A stretch of DNA of 64,000 bases, from positions 3,348,001 to 3,412,000 of the forward strand of contig NZ_CP115184.1 of NCBI RefSeq assembly GCF_029395675.1. Direction: 5' to 3'. The notes beneath the pieces are model-generated. The model saw only the letters and a list, made by a program, of their open reading frames with translations. It made no database searches and was not told the origin of the DNA. This document shows positions 7,783 through 16,522 of this stretch, one piece after another (positions within the stretch are counted from its first letter, which is position 1; the number at the start of each line of letters is the position of its first letter). Position numbers and translations under genes: made by a program. The stretch comes from Janibacter cremeus (lineage in GTDB: Bacteria; Actinomycetota; Actinomycetes; Actinomycetales; Dermatophilaceae).

Positions 7783-8798
7783 AGGGGAGAGGCGCCTCGG
7801 GCGAGGTAGACGTAGTCGTGGTGCTGCTGCATGCCCAGGCCCCGGTAGAGCTGCTGGGCGGCCTCGTTGGACGGCTCGACCTGCAGATAGGTCAGCGAGG
7901 CCCCGCTCTCCCGGGCCGCGCGCGCGGCCGCGAGCGTGAGCCACCTCCCGACCCCGCGGCGGCGGTGCCCGGGTGCCACGTGCAGACCGAAGATCCCCGC
8001 CCAGCCGTCGGCGAGGGCGACGCGGACGACGCCGGCGGTCCCCCCTTCGCCGTCCTGCGCGGTGAGGAAGACCTGGTGCGGCGGCAGGGCGAGGATCTCG
8101 CGGGCCGCGTCATGGTGCTGCTGCAGGCGGGGCGGGGAACCCGCCAGCCAGGTCTCGTCCACGTGCTCGCTCGCGTGCAGGGTCAGGCCCTCGGGAGCCG
8201 GCGCGGACCCGGTCAGGAGGGTGTCGGTGCGGCCGGTGAGGACGTCGGCGGGGTGGCCCTCGGTCCAGCCGCGCTGGAGCAGCAGCCGGCCGAGCGGGTC
8301 GTCGCCGGTGCCTGCGCCACGGGGGCGGGGGAGCATGACGAGCGGGGTGAGGTCGCGCTCGGTGTACCAGGCGTCGACCGCGTCGACCGCGTCGGGGAGC
8401 GGGAGCCCGGGGTCGCCGAGGGGGAGGGCGGAGTTGGAGCGCCCGGTCCAGCCGTGGCCGGCCCGCAGCAGCCAGCCCTCGCGCTCCTCGCCGAGCCAGG
8501 CCTGGGTGCTGCCGGGCTGCCCCTTGGTCATCACGAGGTGGAGGTCCTCGATCCCGATGGCCCGGTGGGGTGCGCCGCGACGGGTCGGCCGCGGCGGGAT
8601 GGCGCGGGTGGCGACGACGAGGTCGCGGCGCAGGGTGACCTCGCCGGTGCGCGTGGTCATCCGCACGCTCTCCTCGTCGAGCGCGGCGATCTCGCCGACG
8701 GTGTCGGTCAGCTGCGGTCCGTCGGCCGGTGGCGGCTCGATCCGGGTGCGCACGACTGCCCTGGACCCTGAGGTGAGACCCCGGAACAGATCGCTCAT
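7770..8798 (-). CDS. GNAT family N-acetyltransferase
   Basis: 342 residues. The C-terminal third holds the acetyl-CoA site (LHVAPGHRRRGVGRWLTLAA) and the closing YLQVEPSNEAAQQLYRGLGMQ segment of GNAT enzymes. The N-terminal 80 residues look like a small beta-barrel, as in actinobacterial homologues of this size. The start is set at MSDLFRGL; longer frames run into the divergent ferredoxin promoter. Its stop codon comes from a CCTAGG repeat. The acetylated substrate is unknown. Confidence 0.75.
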   Translation of the reverse strand: MSDLFRGLTSGSRAVVRTRIEPPPADGPQLTDTVGEIAALDEESVRMTTRTGEVTLRRDLVVATRAIPPRPTRRGAPHRAIGIEDLHLVMTKGQPGSTQAWLGEEREGWLLRAGHGWTGRSNSALPLGDPGLPLPDAVDAVDAWYTERDLTPLVMLPRPRGAGTGDDPLGRLLLQRGWTEGHPADVLTGRTDTLLTGSAPAPEGLTLHASEHVDETWLAGSPPRLQQHHDAAREILALPPHQVFLTAQDGEGGTAGVVRVALADGWAGIFGLHVAPGHRRRGVGRWLTLAAARAARESGASLTYLQVEPSNEAAQQLYRGLGMQQHHDYVYLARGASPLAKA

Positions 8799-8807
8799 GG
8801 GGGCACA

Positions 8808-8820
8808 TAGTATGGGCTGC
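8808..8820 (+). promoter_or_regulatory. Leaderless-type -10 for ferredoxin gene
   Basis: TAGTAT followed by seven bases and then ATG, with no Shine-Dalgarno sequence. Confidence 0.45.
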
Positions 8821-9147
8821 ATGACGTACGTGATCGCGCTGCCCTGTGTGGACCTCAAGGACAAGGCCTGCATCGAGGAATGCCCCGTCGACTGCATCTA
8901 CGAGGGCAAGCGCAGTCTCTACATCCATCCCGACGAGTGCGTCGACTGCGGCGCCTGCGAGCCCGTGTGCCCCGTCGAGGCGATCTACTACGAGGACGAC
9001 ACCCCCGAGGAGTGGGCCGAGTACTACAAGGCCAATGTCGAGTTCTTCGACGACCTCGGCAGCCCCGGTGGCGCCGCCAAGATGGGCATGATCGACAAGG
9101 ACCACCCGATCATCGCCGCCCTGCCCCCGCAGGAGCACGATGAGTGA
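8821..9147 (+). CDS. fdxA: 7Fe ferredoxin (fdxA/fdxC type)
   Basis: 108-residue cytosolic electron carrier with the seven-iron ferredoxin pattern. CVDLKDKACIEECPVDC supplies ligands for the 3Fe-4S and 4Fe-4S clusters, and ECVDCGACEPVCPVEAI supplies the rest. The start MTYVIA is the conserved family N-terminus; an in-frame ATG three codons earlier is possible. dapC follows after 15 bases, the same ferredoxin-dapC pairing seen in mycobacteria (Rv1177-Rv1178). A second 7Fe ferredoxin, encoded at 50395, belongs to the benzoyl-CoA cluster. Confidence 0.93.
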   Translation: MTYVIALPCVDLKDKACIEECPVDCIYEGKRSLYIHPDECVDCGACEPVCPVEAIYYEDDTPEEWAEYYKANVEFFDDLGSPGGAAKMGMIDKDHPIIAALPPQEHDE

Positions 9148-9162
9148 CGGACCCTGCTCACG

Positions 9163-10323
9163 GTGATCTCGTTACCTGAGTTTCCCTGGGACTCGCTCGC
9201 TCCTGCCAAGGCGCGGGCGAGATCCTTTTCGTCCGGCGACCCCGCCCTGGGTGAGGGGCTCGTCGACCTCTCGGTCGGCACACCCGTCGACCCCGCCCCG
9301 CAGGTCGTGCAGGACGCGTTGATCGCGGCCGCGAACGCCCCCGGCTACCCGCAGACGTGGGGGACGCCCGACCTGCGCGAGGGTGTCGCCGCGTGGTTCG
9401 CCCGGCGTCGCGGGGTGCCCGACCTCGACCCGGGCGGCGTCCTGCCGACGATCGGCTCCAAGGAGCTGGTCGCGTGGCTGCCGACCCTGCTCGGTCTCGG
9501 TGCCGGTGACGTCGTCGGTTTCCCGACCGTGGCCTACCCGACCTACGACGTGGGCGCCCGGGTCGCCGGGGCCACGTCCTTCGCCGCGGACGCCACCACC
9601 GCCTTCGGCCCGACGACACCGTCGAGCGCGCCGAAGCTGCTGTGGCTCAACAGCCCGAGCAACCCGACCGGGAAGGTCCTGGGGGTCGAGCACCTGGCCA
9701 AGGTCGTCGCCTGGGCGCGCGAGCGGGGCGTCGTCCTCGCGTCCGACGAGTGCTATGCGGAGCTGGACTGGCGCTCCGAGGAGGAGCGCGGCCAGTCCTA
9801 CGCCGAGCTGCCGACGACACCGTCGATCCTCGACCCGCGCGTCAACGGTGGCTCCCACGAGGGGCTGCTCGCCGTCTACTCCACGTCCAAGCAGTCCAAC
9901 CTCGCCGGGTACCGGGCGGCCTTCGTCGCCGGCGACCCGACGCTGGTGAAGCGCCTGCTCGAGGTGCGCAAACACGTCGGGATGATCGTGCCGTGGCCGG
10001 TCCAGCGCGCCCTGCTCGCCGCGGTCTCCGAGGACGAGCACGTCGCGGCCCAGCGGGAGCGGTACCGGGCCCGGCGTGAGGTCCTGCGCCCGGCCGTCGA
10101 GGGCTTCGGCCTGCGGATCGACGACTCCGACGCCGGGCTGTACCTGTGGGCCAGCGCCGACGAGCCCTGCCGGGTGACGCTCGACCGGCTCGCCGAGCGC
10201 GGGATCCTCGCCGCGCCTGGTGAGTTCTACGGCCCGTCGGGCCAGCAGCACGTGCGCATCGCGCTCACCGCCACCGACGAGCACATCGCCGCCGCGGCCG
10301 CCCGCCTGTCCGCGCAGCGGTAG
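9163..10323 (+). CDS. dapC: Succinyldiaminopimelate transaminase DapC
   Basis: 386-residue fold-type I PLP aminotransferase. It forms N-succinyl-LL-diaminopimelate in lysine and peptidoglycan synthesis, between DapD (12726) and DapE (14665). The nucleotide-fold features NSPSNPTGKV and ASDECYAEL are present, and the PLP lysine lies in YSTSKQSNLAGYR. The GTG at 9163 is the first workable start after the ferredoxin stop. The length agrees with actinobacterial DapC (about 360-390). Confidence 0.9.
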   Translation: MISLPEFPWDSLAPAKARARSFSSGDPALGEGLVDLSVGTPVDPAPQVVQDALIAAANAPGYPQTWGTPDLREGVAAWFARRRGVPDLDPGGVLPTIGSKELVAWLPTLLGLGAGDVVGFPTVAYPTYDVGARVAGATSFAADATTAFGPTTPSSAPKLLWLNSPSNPTGKVLGVEHLAKVVAWARERGVVLASDECYAELDWRSEEERGQSYAELPTTPSILDPRVNGGSHEGLLAVYSTSKQSNLAGYRAAFVAGDPTLVKRLLEVRKHVGMIVPWPVQRALLAAVSEDEHVAAQRERYRARREVLRPAVEGFGLRIDDSDAGLYLWASADEPCRVTLDRLAERGILAAPGEFYGPSGQQHVRIALTATDEHIAAAAARLSAQR

Positions 10324-10411
10324 GGGCGGCACCTCCCCCCACCCACGTCCCACCCCTCGTACCCGCGTGGTGACCCGGCCCACGGCTGAGGTAGTTTCGG
10401 AGAAGAATCGC

Positions 10412-10468
10412 ATGCCCGGGGCCACCGCCTCCGCGGCACGGCACGAACGAAGGGCTGATACCTCATGA
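10412..10468 (+). CDS. Possible 18-codon leader peptide before citrate synthase
   Basis: An ATG at 10412 preceded by GGAGAAG encodes MPGATASAARHERRADTS. Its TGA overlaps the citrate synthase ATG (ATGA), which would couple the two translations. A plausible -10, TAGTTT, lies upstream at about 10392. No homologue is recognised. Evidence is only the ribosome-binding site, position and overlap, so this may be chance. Confidence 0.25.
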   Translation: MPGATASAARHERRADTS

Positions 10469-11747
10469 CCGATGACGCCACCTTCTCCGCCGCAGGCAAG
10501 GACCTGACCTTCCCGCTCGTCAAGGCCAGCGAGGGCAACGACGGATACGACGTCTCCACACTGCTGAAGGAGACCGGCAACGTCACGTTGGACACGGGCT
10601 TCGTCAACACCGCGGCCTGCAAGTCCGACATCACCTACATCGACGGCGGCAACGGCATCCTGCGCTACCGCGGGTACCCGATCGAGCAGCTGGCGAGCAA
10701 GTCGACCTTCGTCGAGGTCGCCTACCTGCTCATCTACGGCGAGTTGCCGACTGCCTCCCAGCTGGGTGACTTCGAGGAGCGCATCAGCCGGCACACGATG
10801 CTGCACGAGGACCTCAAGGCCTTCTTCAACGGCTTCCCGCGCGACGCGCACCCGATGCCGGTGCTCTCCTCGGCGGTCTCCGCCCTGGGCACCTTCTACC
10901 AGGACAGCCTCGACCCCTTCGACCCGGAGCAGGTCGAGATCTCGACCATCCGCCTGCTGGCGAAGTTGCCGACGATCGCGGCCTACGCGCACAAGAAGAG
11001 CGTCGGCCAGCCGTTCCTGTACCCGGACAACTCGCTGAGCCTGACCGAGAACTTCCTGCGGATGACCTTCGGCTTCCCGGCCGAGCCCTACGAGCTCGAC
11101 CCCGAGATCGTCAAGGCGCTCGACCAGCTGTTCATCCTCCACGCCGACCACGAGCAGAACTGCTCCACCTCGACGGTGCGTCTCGTCGGCTCCGCGCACG
11201 CCAACATGTTCAACTCCGTCTCCGCGGGCATCCACGCCCTGTCCGGCCCGCTCCACGGCGGCGCCAACCAGGCGGTCCTGGAGATGCTCGAGCAGATCCA
11301 GGCCTCCGACGACGGTGCCGAGACCTTCATGAAGCGGGTGAAGAACAAGGAGGACGGCGTCCGCCTCATGGGCTTTGGTCACCGGGTCTACAAGAGCTAC
11401 GACCCGCGTGCGGCCATCGTCAAGGACACCGCCCACACCATCCTGGAGAAGATGGGCGGCGACGAGCAGCTCGAAATCGCCATGAAGCTCGAGGAGGTCG
11501 CCCTCGCCGACGACTACTTCGTCGAGCGCAACCTCTACCCGAACGTCGACTTCTACACCGGCCTGATCTACACGGCCATGGGTTCCACCCGAAGATGTTC
11601 ACCGTCCTCTTCGCGATCGGTCGTCTCCCGGGCTGGATCGCCCAGTGGCGCGAGATGATCGAGGACCCGGCCACCAAGATCGGCCGTCCGCGCCAGATCT
11701 ACACCGGCCCCACCGAGCGCGACTACGTCGACCTCGACAACCGCTGA
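10465..11747 (+). pseudogene. gltA: Citrate synthase with a -1 frameshift near the 3' end
   Basis: Type II citrate synthase, which condenses oxaloacetate and acetyl-CoA in the TCA cycle. Active-site regions are intact: [18 protein letters not shown] and [10 protein letters not shown] (catalytic His, His and Asp). One base is missing at about 11581-11584, where a Gly codon should precede TTC. As written, translation runs into 25 foreign residues and stops at 11658. Restoring one base recovers the normal ending ([18 protein letters not shown], then RPRQIYTGP) up to the stop at 11747. The lost segment contains the conserved C-terminal arginines. Since this enzyme is normally needed, a sequencing error is at least as likely as a real mutation. 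Confidence 0.85.
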
Positions 11748-11750
11748 CCA

Positions 11751-11809
11751 CGCGCAACCGCACCGGCCCCCTTCGCCCCCACGGGTGGAGGGGGCCGCTG
11801 CGTTGCGCG
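11751..11809. terminator. Bidirectional hairpin between convergent genes
   Basis: The arms CGCGCAACCGCACCGGCCCC and its near-complement GGGGCCGCTGCGTTGCGCG give a stem of about 21 pairs with one mismatch and one bulge. It sits between the citrate synthase end and the convergent gene at 11851. There is no poly-T tract, which is common in high-GC actinobacteria. Confidence 0.6.
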
Positions 11810-11850
11810 ACCACGGCACGGACACCGCGGTCCGGCTGGGTCGTGCGGGC

Positions 11851-12723
11851 TCAGCCCCCGTGGAGGGTCACGCGCACCTCGGAGGCGGGTACGGCCTCGT
11901 CCGCGTCACCCCACGACATGGCGCCATCGCCCATCTCCCGGGTCCACCGGCGGTCGCCGACCTGGACGGAGCGGACGTTGCGGGCCTTGGCCTGGGCCAC
12001 GGCCCAGGCGCCGACCGCCCACGCGAGCCGCTCGTCGCTCGCCCGGACCGAGATGACCTGTCCCTCGGCCGTGGCCTCCTGACCGGTCTGCTCGGCGACC
12101 GCGGCGACGAAGGTGTCCGGGCGTCCGGGCCCGGTCGGCTCCTCGAGGCGACAGACCAGGCCGGTCGGGGAGTGGCCGGTGAGGACCGAGGCGATGGTCC
12201 GCCCTTCGTGCTCGTGGTCGGCGTAGGCCTCCGGGTAGGCGCTGCGCTGCACCTCCTGGGCGATCTCGGTGATCCGCATGCCCTCCCAGCCGTCGATCCT
12301 GGTCAGCTCGTCGTAGAAGGCATTGGTCGCGTAGACCGGGTCCTGCAGCTCGTCGACGGTGCCCCAGCCCTGGCTCGGCCGCTGCTGGAAGAGGCCGACG
12401 GAGTCGCGGTCACCGTAGGTGAGGTTGCGCAGCTTCGACTCCTGGATGGCGGTGGCGACGGCGATCGACCCGGCGCGTGCGGGCAGCCCGCGCTTGACGC
12501 CGAGCAGCACGATCGTGCTCGCGTGGTTCATCTGGTCGGGGGCGAAGCTGACGGTCTCGCCGAGCGCGGTCGCCTCGCACTTCTCCCCGAGGAAGAGACC
12601 GATGCGGTCGCGTGCGTACCAGAGGCCGGCGGTGCACAGGAGGCCGACGACGCACAGGGTCGCGACCGCCGGTACCCAGCGGCGACCGCGCTTGTCGTCG
12701 GGGGCCGGTCGGGAGCGGGGCAC
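11851..12723 (-). CDS. Membrane-anchored lysozyme/transglycosylase-like protein
   Basis: 290 residues: a short basic N-terminus, one transmembrane helix (about 17-36, VPAVATLCVVGLLCTAGLWY), then an extracytoplasmic domain. That domain contains AVATAIQESKLRNL and YGDRDSVGLFQQRPSQGWG, which resemble the Glu-containing helix and Gly-Leu-Phe-Gln segment of transglycosylase folds. Similar actinobacterial proteins are often mislabelled as heavy metal transporters. GTG 12723 was chosen because it lies just after the dapD stop (5 bases). The role is probably cell-wall remodelling, by inference. Confidence 0.55.
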   Translation of the reverse strand: MPRSRPAPDDKRGRRWVPAVATLCVVGLLCTAGLWYARDRIGLFLGEKCEATALGETVSFAPDQMNHASTIVLLGVKRGLPARAGSIAVATAIQESKLRNLTYGDRDSVGLFQQRPSQGWGTVDELQDPVYATNAFYDELTRIDGWEGMRITEIAQEVQRSAYPEAYADHEHEGRTIASVLTGHSPTGLVCRLEEPTGPGRPDTFVAAVAEQTGQEATAEGQVISVRASDERLAWAVGAWAVAQAKARNVRSVQVGDRRWTREMGDGAMSWGDADEAVPASEVRVTLHGG

Positions 12724-12725
12724 GG

Positions 12726-13658
12726 TCAGTCGTTGGCGTGCAGCGCGTCGTTGAGCGCGATGCCGTGGCCGGCACGGTCCCGGGCCTCGACGGCGCCGGT
12801 GAGCGAGTTGCGCAGGAAGAGCAGGGAGCTGCGGCCGGAGAGGTCCCCGGCCTTGACGACCGACCCGTCCGGCAGGGCCACCTTGGTCCCCGCCGTGACG
12901 TAGAGCCCGGCCTCGACGATGCAGTCGTCCCCGAGCGCGATACCGATGCCGGCCTCGGCACCGACGAGGCAGCGCTCGCCGATGGAGACCCGCTCGGTCC
13001 CGCCCCCGGAGAGGGTGCCCATGGTCGAGGCGCCGCCGCCGATGTCGGTGCCGTTGCCGACGACCACGCCCTGGCTGATCCGGCCCTCGACCATGGAGGT
13101 ACCCAATGTCCCGGCGTTGAAGTTGACGAAGCCCTCGTGCATCACGGTGGTGCCGGAGGCGAGGTGGGCACCCAGGCGCACGCGGTCGGCGTCGCCGATG
13201 CGCACGCCCGTGGGGGTGACGTAGTCGGTGAGGCGGGGGAACTTGTCGATGCTCGTGACCTGCACCGGGCCGCGGGCGCGCAGCCGGGCGCGGGTCGCCT
13301 CGAATCCCTCGACGGCGCAGGGGCCGTGGTTGGTCCACACGACGTTGGCCAGCTGGCCGAAGAGCCCGTCGAGGTTGATCGAGTTGGGCTGGACCAGGCG
13401 GTGGGAGAGCAGGTGCAGGCGCAGGTACCCGTCGGAGGCGCCCTGCGGCGCGGCGTCGAGGTCGATGCTCACCGTGACGACCTCGATCCGCACGCCGCGC
13501 GCGGTGTCCTCGCCGGCGATGGCGAGCAGCTCCTCGGGCGCCGTCGCGCCCTCCGGGACCTCGCCCAGCCGGGGCTCCGGGTACCAGGTGTCGAGCACGG
13601 TTCCGTCGGTGGTCACGGTGGCCACTCCATGGGCCCAGGCAGTGCGGGTCGTCGTCAT
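12726..13658 (-). CDS. dapD: Tetrahydrodipicolinate N-succinyltransferase DapD
   Basis: 310-residue actinobacterial-type DapD. It succinylates tetrahydrodipicolinate from succinyl-CoA in the succinylase branch of lysine/meso-DAP synthesis. The middle has the hexapeptide-repeat left-handed beta helix ([23 protein letters not shown], then [20 protein letters not shown]). The N-terminal domain contains [11 protein letters not shown]. Length matches Rv1201c. The start has TAGGAT six bases upstream, suggesting a leaderless transcript. dapE lies divergently about 1 kb away. Confidence 0.93.
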   Translation of the reverse strand: MTTTRTAWAHGVATVTTDGTVLDTWYPEPRLGEVPEGATAPEELLAIAGEDTARGVRIEVVTVSIDLDAAPQGASDGYLRLHLLSHRLVQPNSINLDGLFGQLANVVWTNHGPCAVEGFEATRARLRARGPVQVTSIDKFPRLTDYVTPTGVRIGDADRVRLGAHLASGTTVMHEGFVNFNAGTLGTSMVEGRISQGVVVGNGTDIGGGASTMGTLSGGGTERVSIGERCLVGAEAGIGIALGDDCIVEAGLYVTAGTKVALPDGSVVKAGDLSGRSSLLFLRNSLTGAVEARDRAGHGIALNDALHAND

Positions 13659-13664
13659 GGCTGA

Positions 13665-13670
13665 ATCCTA
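13665..13670 (-). promoter_or_regulatory. Leaderless-type -10 for dapD
   Basis: TAGGAT on the minus strand, six bases before the dapD ATG; no Shine-Dalgarno sequence between them. Confidence 0.45.
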
Positions 13671-13696
13671 CGAGACCCACTCCTCCCGGCCCTTTG

Positions 13697-14320
13697 TCAG
13701 GGTCGCTGCCAGGTCCACTCGGCCTCGTGCTTCACGAGGGGTGCGTGCAGACGCCTGTCGAGGACCGAGTTCCAGGTGACCTGCCCGTGGGGCGGCAGCC
13801 GCCGTCCGGCCGCGTCACGGGCGATGAGGTCGGGTGCGCCCCACATCTCGTCGGCGTCCTCACCGAGCGGTGTTGCGACACCGGACTCCGCCGGGACGAT
13901 GGCCAGCCGGTAACCCAGGTGCCGCAGGAACGACTCGACCCGGTGGAGGGACAACGGTGCCGCATCGCGCTCGGCCCGGTGCAGACTCGGTTGGCTCCAT
14001 CCGATGACTTCTGCGAGGGAACGTTGGCTGAGCCCGCGCTCGCGGCGGAAGCGGCGGCTCACCAGTCCCACCCGCGCTCCGACGTCGAGTCGCTCCCTGT
14101 GACGGCGGAGGCCTTCCAACATGGTCGGAGCGGTCCGGCCGGGTGGTGCAGGGATCTGTGTGGCACGAGGGGGGACGGCCTCCGGCCAGAGGAGGCAGTC
14201 CAAGCAGTCCTCACAGCCATGGGGTGCCAGCTCCTGACACCGGTCGCACGGCATCGGGCAGTCCATGTCGTCGCCAAAGCCGGGATCATCGATGCCCGTG
14301 GGAGGGGGGTCTGCGTCCAT
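13697..14320 (-). CDS. XRE-family helix-turn-helix regulator with Cys-rich N-terminus
   Basis: 207 residues. A cysteine cluster comes first (about residues 21-42, CPMPCDRCQ, then CEDCLDC; seven Cys), suggesting a zinc-ribbon-like metal site. An HTH of the XRE type follows (RRERGLSQRSLAEVIGWSQPSLHRAERD, about 93-120). The C-terminal 80 residues are not recognised. It is convergent with nothing nearby, and its stop lies 38 bases from the dapD start region. A toxin-antitoxin or small-molecule sensor role cannot be decided from sequence. Confidence 0.65.
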   Translation of the reverse strand: MDADPPPTGIDDPGFGDDMDCPMPCDRCQELAPHGCEDCLDCLLWPEAVPPRATQIPAPPGRTAPTMLEGLRRHRERLDVGARVGLVSRRFRRERGLSQRSLAEVIGWSQPSLHRAERDAAPLSLHRVESFLRHLGYRLAIVPAESGVATPLGEDADEMWGAPDLIARDAAGRRLPPHGQVTWNSVLDRRLHAPLVKHEAEWTWQRP

Positions 14321-14448
14321 GCTCGATCTTCGCTGCGGTGGTCAGGTCGAATCGGGAGGTGCTGCCCCCCTGTGGACGGGATGCAGGTCACGGCAGGGGT
14401 GGGGAGCGTGCAGGTCGGCGCGATCATCTGCGGGTGCTCAGGGGCTCC

Positions 14449-14592
14449 GGTCCTGAATCACGAGGTGAATCGCCGATGCCCCGTTGGGGTTCGCCCTCGC
14501 CCTCGCCCTCGCCCTCGCCCTCGCCCTCGCCCTCGCCCTCGCGCTCGTCTTCGCCATCGCTGCCCTCGTGATTCATCAGCTGAGTCAGGACC
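14449..14592. repeat. Inverted repeat flanking a TCGCCC microsatellite
   Basis: GGTCCTGA plus ATCACGAG at the left (14449-14464) is mirrored on the right by CTCGTGAT (14565-14572) and TCAGGACC (14585-14592), with 12 extra bases between the two right blocks. Between the arms, TCGCCC repeats about 8.7 times at 14491-14542. Confidence 0.75.
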
Positions 14593-14652
14593 GGAGGGGC
14601 CGGACCGGCCATCGGCGGCAGCGCACGAGGACGCACTCGGGGTGGGACACCC

Positions 14653-14664
14653 TAAGGTGGCGGC
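14653..14664 (+). promoter_or_regulatory. Leaderless-type -10 for dapE
   Basis: TAAGGT, six bases, then ATG of dapE; no Shine-Dalgarno sequence. Confidence 0.45.
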
Positions 14665-15741
14665 ATGCCGAGCCTGGACCTCACCGCGGACGTCGTGACC
14701 CTGACGCAGCAGCTGTGCGACATCGAGTCCGTCAGCCGTGACGAGGGGGCCATCGCCGATGCGATCGAGGACGCTCTCGCCCCGCTGACGCACCTCACCG
14801 TGACGCGTCGCGGCAACACGCTCGTCGCGCGCACCGACCTCGGTCGTGACGAGCGGGTCGTGCTGGCGGGGCACCTCGACACCGTCCCGCTCACGAGCGA
14901 CCCGGCAAACCTCCCTGTCCGCCGGGAGGACATCGGTGGGCAGGAGGTGCTGTGGGGGCGCGGCACCGTCGACATGAAGGGTGGCGTCGCCGTCCAGCTC
15001 AAGGCCGCGCTGCTTCCCGAGCCGAGCCGCGACATCACCTTCCTGTTCTACGAGGCCGAGGAGATCGACGAGGTCTACAACGGCCTCGCGCTGCTGTCCC
15101 GGTCCGACCCGGAGCTGCTCGAGGCGGACTTCGCCGTGCTCCTGGAGCCGACCAACGCGGCCGTCGAGGGCGGGTGCAAGGGCACCATGCGCGTCGAGGT
15201 GCAGCTCAAGGGCATCGCCGCCCACTCCGCCCGTCCCTGGAACGGCCACAACGCCATCCACGACGCGCACGAGGTCCTCGCCGCCCTGGCCGCGCACGAG
15301 GAGCAGACCGTCCACGTCGACGGTCTCGACTACCACGAGGCACTCCAGGCGGTCGGGATCACCGGTGGCATCGCCGGCAACGTCATCCCCGACAGCTGCA
15401 GCGTCCTCATCAACTACCGCTTCGCCCCGGACAAGGACGGTGAGGCCGCGCTCGCGTACGTCCGGACGGTCCTGCCCGGGCGCGAGCTGCACGTGCGCGA
15501 CCTGGCCGAGGGCGCCCGCCCGGGGCTGGACCTGCCCGCCGCGCGGTCCTTCGTCTCGGCGCTCGACGTGCCCGTCGGCCCCAAGGAGGGCTGGACGGAC
15601 GTCGCGCGCTTCTCCGCGATGGGCATCCCGGCGGTCAACTTCGGGCCCGGTGACCCCAATCTCGCGCACCACGACGAGGAGCGCTGCCCGGTCGAGCAGA
15701 TCGTCGCATCCGAGGAGGCCGTGCTCCGGTGGCTCGCGTAG
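14665..15741 (+). CDS. dapE: Succinyl-diaminopimelate desuccinylase DapE
   Basis: 358-residue M20-family zinc hydrolase that removes succinate to give LL-diaminopimelate. Metal and catalytic motifs are visible: GHLDTVP (about 69-75), GRGTVDMKGG, EAEE (general base region) and AHHDEE at the C-terminus. Length matches actinobacterial DapE. The ATG has TAAGGT six bases upstream. With DapC and DapD this window encodes three consecutive steps of the succinylase branch. Confidence 0.93.
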   Translation: MPSLDLTADVVTLTQQLCDIESVSRDEGAIADAIEDALAPLTHLTVTRRGNTLVARTDLGRDERVVLAGHLDTVPLTSDPANLPVRREDIGGQEVLWGRGTVDMKGGVAVQLKAALLPEPSRDITFLFYEAEEIDEVYNGLALLSRSDPELLEADFAVLLEPTNAAVEGGCKGTMRVEVQLKGIAAHSARPWNGHNAIHDAHEVLAALAAHEEQTVHVDGLDYHEALQAVGITGGIAGNVIPDSCSVLINYRFAPDKDGEAALAYVRTVLPGRELHVRDLAEGARPGLDLPAARSFVSALDVPVGPKEGWTDVARFSAMGIPAVNFGPGDPNLAHHDEERCPVEQIVASEEAVLRWLA

Positions 15742-15751
15742 TGTCGCGACC

Positions 15752-16522
15752 GTGACACCCCAGGGCAAGAGCGAACGCTGGTACCACCGGGGCCCCGTCG
15801 TCATGCGGGGCCGGGAGGTGCCGAAGACCACGACCGACCAGCGGCTGCTCGACGACCGCAGCCGCGCCGACTGGCTGCACACCGACCCGTGGCGCGTCCT
15901 GCGCATCCAGGCGGAGTTCGTCGAGGGTTTCGGTGCCCTCGCGGAGCTCGGTCCGGCGGTCAGCATCTTCGGCAGCGCCCGCACCCCCGTCGACTCCCCG
16001 TGGTACGCGAAGGGGGTCGAGCTGGGTCGTCTCGCGGCGGAGGCCGGGTTCTCCGTGATCACCGGTGGGGGCCCCGGGGCCATGGAGGCGGCCAACCGCG
16101 GCGCCCGCGAGGGCGGGGCCACGTCCGTGGGCCTGGGCATCGAGCTGCCCTTCGAGGCGGGACTGAACCCGTACGTCGACCTCGGCATCAACTTCCGCTA
16201 CTTCTTCGCCCGCAAGACGATGTTCGTCAAGTACAGCGAGGGCTTCCTCGTCCTGCCGGGTGGGTACGGCACGCTCGACGAGGTCTTCGAGGCGGTCACC
16301 CTCGCGCAGACGGGCAAGGTCACGAGCTTTCCCATCGTGCTCATCGGCGTCGAGTACTGGTCGGGTCTCCTCGACTGGCTGCGCCACTCGGTGGAGAGCG
16401 GCGGCATGATCAGCGAGGGCGACCTCGACCGGCTCATCGTCACCGACGACTGCGAGGCAGCCGTGCGCCACCTCAAGGACGGCTCCGGTCGGATCGCCCC
16501 CGACCAGACGAACCCGGAATGA
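15752..16522 (+). CDS. LOG-family (TIGR00730) phosphoribohydrolase-like Rossmann protein
   Basis: 256 residues. It has the LOG signature GGGPGAMEAANRGA and PGGYGTLDE, which in this family bind the nucleotide phosphate and form the active site for cleaving nucleoside 5'-monophosphates (cytokinin-activating type). The GTG start is 10 bases after dapE, the same order as Rv1202-Rv1205. Its stop overlaps the next ATG (ATGA). The physiological substrate in a non-plant-associated actinobacterium is unclear. Confidence 0.85.
   Translation: MTPQGKSERWYHRGPVVMRGREVPKTTTDQRLLDDRSRADWLHTDPWRVLRIQAEFVEGFGALAELGPAVSIFGSARTPVDSPWYAKGVELGRLAAEAGFSVITGGGPGAMEAANRGAREGGATSVGLGIELPFEAGLNPYVDLGINFRYFFARKTMFVKYSEGFLVLPGGYGTLDEVFEAVTLAQTGKVTSFPIVLIGVEYWSGLLDWLRHSVESGGMISEGDLDRLIVTDDCEAAVRHLKDGSGRIAPDQTNPE

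Larger units (their letters stand above)
14321..14664. other. Intergenic region with hexanucleotide repeat inside an inverted repeat
   Basis: No gene is supported in these 344 bases. They hold the upstream region of the XRE gene, an imperfect inverted repeat (14449-14592) enclosing a TCGCCC microsatellite, and the dapE promoter at the right end. Short open frames here are repeat-driven. Confidence 0.6.

Noticed and set aside
11851..13680. A 609-codon frame joining dapD-shadow and the transglycosylase-like protein
   Set aside because: The N-terminal half is low-complexity shadow of dapD; the real gene starts at the GTG just after the dapD stop.
14457..14580. Short coding frames rich in Ala-Leu or Pro-Ser across the TCGCCC tract
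   Set aside because: They are produced by the hexanucleotide repeat and have no start context or homology.
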